From NCBI GenBank assembly GCA_017311185.1, contig JAESUZ010000415.1, positions 389,501 through 453,500 on the forward strand: a DNA stretch of 64,000 nucleotides, in the 5' to 3' direction. Position numbers and translations under genes: made by a program. The notes under the pieces were generated by a model. That model had not been told where the DNA came from and did no database searches. It saw nothing but the letters and a program-made list of their open reading frames with translations. The stretch is from Proteles cristata cristata (Eukaryota > Chordata > Mammalia > Carnivora > Hyaenidae). Below, one piece after another: positions 62,701 to 64,000 of the stretch. Each line of letters begins with the position of its first letter. Positions within the stretch are counted from its first letter, which is position 1.

Positions 62701-63328
62701 AAGTGAGCAAACGGCAAGTGAGGGAGGAGGCAGAAATTCCGGAAGTGTGACCAACACCATTCTGTGTAAGCGGCCTTGCACCAGCACCCCTGAATACGCA
62801 CACAGCCTCCAGAGAGTCATCATCAGAATGACCATGGATGCAAGGTTAGCCCATATGTTTCTAGACAGAACAGGTGAATGACGGACCAGTACTTTCAAAC
62901 TTTAATGTGCAAGGGAAACACGTGAGGACCCTGCTAAAGGACCCTGTGGATTCAAGGGGTCTGGGATGGGGCCTGAGGCTCGGCGCCTCTAACAAGCCGC
63001 AGGTTCGAGACTGCCCTTGAGGGGCAGGACTAGAGACTAAACCCGATTTCCAACTAAGCCTTCCTTCCCTCTGGAAAATGTTTACATTCCATATATGACG
63101 TTCTTTTCTTTCCAAACCCCCATGCAAACACGCATGCTTTTCCCCGGCCCCCACCCCACAAATATTCACACATATTTTTGACAACCTAACGGTTTTTAAA
63201 AAGCCCATTCCAGAGCCCTCCAATTTTACCTCGTTGGTAATCTGGTTACTGAGTTTTGCGTGAAGGAGGCTGGGAGTGTCTGTCACAGCTGTGTACTTGA
63301 ATGACTGGGGGAGCTGCCGGTACTTACT
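44651..63328 (-). CDS. NRAP: NRAP, nebulin-related anchoring protein, C-terminal 11 coding exons (partial)
   Basis: NRAP is a striated-muscle scaffold at myotendinous junctions and intercalated discs. It binds actin through nebulin modules and helps assemble myofibrils. The coding exons on the - strand, in order, are 63328-63230, 61272-61168, 60830-60723, 59855-59544, 53878-53774, 52989-52891, 51590-51486, 48202-48095, 46489-46178, 45465-45334 and 44755-44651. They total 1590 nt, 529 residues and a stop. All are phase 0 with GT-AG borders and no frameshift. Lengths run 99-105-108-312, then 105-99-105-108-312, then 132 and 105. That is the nebulin super-repeat of seven modules of about 35 residues with SDxxYK-like joints. 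The LIM domain and earlier repeats lie beyond the right edge. Confidence 0.95.
45253..45258 (+). terminator. HABP2: HABP2 poly(A) signal AATAAA
   Basis: Canonical hexamer in CAAAAATAAAGTTTG, followed by a T/G-containing stretch. It is the first such signal after the HABP2 stop codon. Cleavage would fall near 45270-45280. Confidence 0.7.
45334..45465 (-). CDS. NRAP: NRAP penultimate exon (132 nt)
   Basis: 44 codons starting VKYKSDLNLTRGIGWTPPGS and ending GLGLRGAD. The RGIGW core is the last nebulin-type module before the unique C-terminal tail. The acceptor is CCCCTAAG and the donor GTGAGT. The exon lies about 60 nt beyond the end of the predicted HABP2 transcript. Confidence 0.93.
45702..45759 (+). 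repeat. 29-bp tandem duplication
   Basis: Two head-to-tail 29-nt units beginning CTGGTTCAAGTC and ending CTCCTACCTCAA, differing at a few bases. Lies in an NRAP intron. Confidence 0.9.
45870..46050 (+). mobile_element. MIR SINE
   Basis: One of the best copies: TTGGCTGTGTGACCTTGAGT, AAGTTACTTAACCTCTCTAA and CCTCATCTGTAAAGCGGGAT. Confidence 0.8.
46178..46489 (-). CDS. NRAP: NRAP exon (312 nt), three nebulin modules
   Basis: 104 codons starting FRYKEAFLRDRGLQIGYCSV and passing through QDDPRMRHFLSVGRLQSDNEYKK-type joints to QLQSD. It is paralogous to the 312-nt exon at 59544-59855. The acceptor is GACCTGCAG and the donor GTGAGC. Confidence 0.95.
46585..46790 (+). mobile_element. MIR SINE
   Basis: CTAGCTCTGTGGCCTTGGGC, CTCTGAGCCTCAGTTTCCCC and TAAAATGGGAGAGTG, clear MIR core beside an NRAP exon. 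Confidence 0.75.
47195..47400 (-). mobile_element. MIR SINE, reverse
   Basis: GTCAAACACTTGTTATTTG, CAACTTGTCCAACACCACAC and CTGACTTGAACTCAGATCAG. Confidence 0.55.
47493..47697 (+). mobile_element. Felid tRNA-Lys SINE
   Basis: Head GGGCCCAGGTGGCTCAG, typical body, CTTTCAAAAATAAACAC and A-run tail. A second SINE follows 13 nt later. Confidence 0.9.
47711..47879 (+). mobile_element. Felid tRNA-Lys SINE with internal deletion
   Basis: Head GGAGCACCTGGGTGGCTAAG. Most of the central GCCCCGC...GCTCTG block is missing. The tail AAATAAATAAACTTG is intact. Flanks GAGCATCTCTCTT / GAGTGTCTCTCTT resemble a target duplication. Confidence 0.85.
48095..48202 (-). CDS. NRAP: NRAP exon (108 nt), nebulin module
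   Basis: 36 codons starting KAYRNSWEQTRAGGYDFRLD, then AIPFQTARASREIASD. The acceptor is ACCATCTAG and the donor GTAAGA. The WEQT...GYxxRLDAIPFQ string is the clearest nebulin-family signature in the window. Confidence 0.95.
48203..51485 (-). other. NRAP: NRAP intron with CpG-rich block
   Basis: Unusual for this window in having no felid SINE over 3.3 kb. The segment 49790-51100 is CpG-rich and is listed separately. The rest shows no nameable feature. Confidence 0.7.
49790..51100. promoter_or_regulatory. CpG-rich, CpG-island-like block in an NRAP intron
   Basis: The core 50640-51100 has about 30 CpG dinucleotides in 460 nt by hand count and is clearly above 50% GC. This gives an observed/expected ratio of roughly 0.8. 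It includes a GCGGCCGC octamer at 50898-50905. The flank 49790-50550 is less dense. Function is unknown. It could be an intragenic promoter or enhancer, or simply GC-rich sequence. Confidence 0.5.
51486..51590 (-). CDS. NRAP: NRAP exon (105 nt), nebulin module
   Basis: 35 codons starting RLYRSGDAESLHRYTLVPD and ending AQHLSD. The acceptor is TCCCCACAG and the donor GTAAGT. Confidence 0.94.
52600..52800 (-). mobile_element. MIR SINE, reverse
   Basis: GACATTTATTGAGGGCTCGC, TATTTAATCCTCATTTATTT and GCAGTAGACAGCAGGTCTGC. Confidence 0.55.
52891..52989 (-). CDS. NRAP: NRAP exon (99 nt), nebulin module
   Basis: 33 codons starting TKYRKKPDSIKFTAVVDSP and ending NSYMHCNE. The acceptor is TTCTTACAG and the donor GTGGGT. 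Confidence 0.94.
53774..53878 (-). CDS. NRAP: NRAP exon (105 nt), first module of the last super-repeat
   Basis: 35 codons starting FRYKSDLMGMKGTGWLALSS and ending GELISE. The GxGW core marks the first module of a nebulin super-repeat. The acceptor is TTCCCACAG and the donor GTACCA. Confidence 0.93.
54060..54101 (+). repeat. 21-bp tandem duplication
   Basis: Two copies starting GATCGCTTAAAGAGA, differing slightly at the 3' end, immediately before a young SINE. Confidence 0.9.
54104..54331 (+). mobile_element. Felid SINE (CCTAG-tail subfamily)
   Basis: Near-consensus copy with GGGGCGCCTGGGTGGCTTAG, CGACTTTCGCTTAGGTC, CTGACTGCCAGCTCAGAG and CTCCTAGAAATAAATAAA. The duplication AGAGAAAGTGGAG flanks it. 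Confidence 0.95.
56290..56480 (+). mobile_element. MIR SINE
   Basis: CCTGTGACCCTGGGCAAGTT, CCACATCTGTAAAAATGAG and AGATACTAAATGAGATAG. Confidence 0.65.
57347..57534 (+). mobile_element. Felid tRNA-Lys SINE, older variant
   Basis: Head GGACACCTGGGTGGCTCAG, GACTGAGCCCCATATGGGG body and CT repeat. The duplication AAATAAAAATCTGA is at 57333-57346 and 57535-57548. Confidence 0.92.
58238..58415 (+). mobile_element. MER5A-like hAT DNA transposon
   Basis: Starts GGGTTCTCAACTGGGTGCAA and continues through ATTTTGCCCCCCATG, GTGGGTAGAGGCCAGGGATG and AATCATCCAGCCCAGTAC. The order matches MER5A, a non-autonomous Charlie-type element. Confidence 0.8.
59544..59855 (-). CDS. NRAP: NRAP exon (312 nt), three nebulin modules
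   Basis: 104 codons starting FLYRHDFVKERGRLIGARSV. It continues through SDDPRLRHC, QLQSELQYRR, HARKAQALASDHDYR and ends ALQSE. It carries three modules with SDDP, QSE and ASDHDYR joints. The acceptor is GCCTTCCAG and the donor GTAGGG. It is GC- and CpG-rich compared with the surrounding intron. Confidence 0.95.
60723..60830 (-). CDS. NRAP: NRAP exon (108 nt), nebulin module
   Basis: 36 codons beginning AKYKESWRNLRAQGYKLTID and ending GDIASD. The acceptor is TACTGTAG and the donor GTGAGT. The YKxxW...GY...DALPFQAAR signature is typical of a nebulin module. It is paralogous to the exon at 48095-48202. Confidence 0.94.
61168..61272 (-). CDS. NRAP: NRAP exon (105 nt), nebulin module
   Basis: 35 codons beginning RLYKAAGDEARHQYTMTLGL and ending AANLSD. 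The acceptor is CTGCCCAG and the donor GTAAGC. It is paralogous to the exon at 51486-51590, with which it shares the RLY start, the HxYT motif and the NLSD/HLSD end. Confidence 0.94.
62885..63010 (+). mobile_element. hAT-type DNA element fragment
   Basis: CAGTACTTTCAAACTTTAAT start, AAACACGTGAGGACCCTGCT, then GGTCTGGGATGGGGCCTGAG. The order fits a mammalian hAT/MER element. Confidence 0.5.
63230..63328 (-). CDS. NRAP: NRAP exon (99 nt), nebulin module
   Basis: First NRAP exon from the right edge, 33 codons starting SKYRQLPQSFKYTAVTDTP and ending QITNE. The acceptor is TTCCCTCAG and the donor GTAAAA. It is the counterpart, one super-repeat earlier, of the 99-nt exon at 52891-52989 (TKYRKKPDSIKFTAVVDSP). 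Confidence 0.93.
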
Positions 63329-63659
63329 CTGAGGGAAGAAGACGACTTGGTTAGGCATCAAGCCAGAAGAAGAACAAGCTTTATAAGCACTGGGTATAAA
63401 AGCTCACTTTGCAAAGGCTGCTAGTCTATTCCCCTGAATCCAGTCCAACACCTGCTCTCGTGACCTTGGAGCTTAGAGGCAGGAAGATGCAGAGGACAAG
63501 ACGGACTGAAGCAGATGCTTACCCACAGGAAGAGGAGAGGAGATCTAGCCGTTGCCGTGAATGTGAACGTGACTACTGAAATTTGCATTTTGCTCCGACC
63601 TTTGTTTGATGGAAGCCCAGAGCCCCTCGGCTCTGGGAGTGTCCCAGAAACAATTGTGC

Positions 63660-63810
63660 AGCTTTAAAAAAAAAATACTGATTGCCTGCACCCCACCCTG
63701 GGAGACCAGGATTCATTAAACCGTCAGTGGGCCCAGACCTCTGTATTTTGTTTTAAGCTCCAAAGACAATTCTGATGCCCCACTAGGTTCAGAAACCACT
63801 CTCTTTTGAG
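63660..63810 (+). mobile_element. hAT-type DNA element fragment
   Basis: TGCACCCCACCCTGGGAGAC, ACCTCTGTATTTTGTTTTAA, AGACAATTCTGATGCCCCAC and GGTTCAGAAACCACTC, the typical order of an old Charlie-type element. Confidence 0.5.
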
Positions 63811-64000
63811 ATTTCACTGGAAACGTAAAGCGCAAAGTTCAATCTGAACTCCCACGGTGAGGCCAGCTCCGTTTTCTCAGAGCTCCTCATCAATGTGTGA
63901 GCCCACCTGATACTTCCAGTGCCCTCCATCATGCCCTCCTGTCCTTGCATCCACAGTGAGTGGAAGTCCCAGAGCCTTTGCAGGTGGAAGTAAGATTCCT

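Larger units (their letters stand above)
61273..64000 (-). other. NRAP: NRAP introns at the right edge
   Basis: Introns 61273-63229 and 63329-64000+. hAT-type fragments lie at 62885-63010 and 63660-63810. The next exon upstream in NRAP (expected 105 nt, FRYK-type) was not found before the window ends. Confidence 0.7.

Noticed and set aside
1..64000. tRNA genes at the many tRNA-like SINE heads
   Set aside because: The tRNA-Lys-derived heads are diverged, carry SINE bodies and A-rich tails and target duplications, so they are retroposons.
1..64000. CRISPR arrays, operons, prophage or bacterial defence genes
   Set aside because: No spaced direct repeats, ribosome-binding sites or compact gene runs; the window is mammalian nuclear DNA.

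Overview
This is mammalian nuclear DNA from a carnivore, most likely a felid. The evidence is spliced genes with GT-AG introns and 21 copies of the tRNA-Lys-derived carnivore SINE whose head reads GGGGCGCCTGGGTGGCTCAG and whose body has the cat-type arrangement rather than the dog type. I also see L1, MIR, CR1/L2-like and hAT-type repeats. There are no bacterial or phage genes, operons or CRISPR arrays.

Two genes meet tail to tail. HABP2 (hyaluronan-binding protein 2, factor VII-activating protease) lies on the + strand from the start codon at 9902 to the stop at 44104. I traced thirteen coding exons. They join in frame to 1665 nt (554 residues) and give signal peptide, acidic Tyr-rich segment, three EGF domains, kringle, and a trypsin-type protease domain with an intact His356/Asp405/Ser503 triad and Arg307-Ile308 activation site. 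NRAP (nebulin-related anchoring protein) lies on the - strand. Its last eleven coding exons (63328 down to the stop at 44651) encode the C-terminal 529 residues: nebulin super-repeats and the C-terminal tail. The N-terminal part of NRAP, including its LIM domain, lies beyond the right edge.

Layout: 1-9660 is intergenic and repeat-rich; 9660-9901 is the probable HABP2 promoter with liver-factor-like sites; 9902-44104 is the HABP2 transcription unit (introns of 12.8 and 7.2 kb, then a compact 3' half); 44390-45275 is where the two 3' ends overlap in antisense; 44651-64000 is the 3' part of NRAP.

The genes are not a pathway pair: HABP2 is a secreted plasma protease made mainly in liver, and NRAP is a striated-muscle scaffold. 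I found no undescribed system. The observations worth following are the antisense 3' overlap, SINE copies that touch or mimic HABP2 splice sites, a felid SINE subfamily with a CCTAG tail, sequon differences from human HABP2, and a CpG-island-like block inside an NRAP intron. Comparisons with human proteins are from memory, not from a search.
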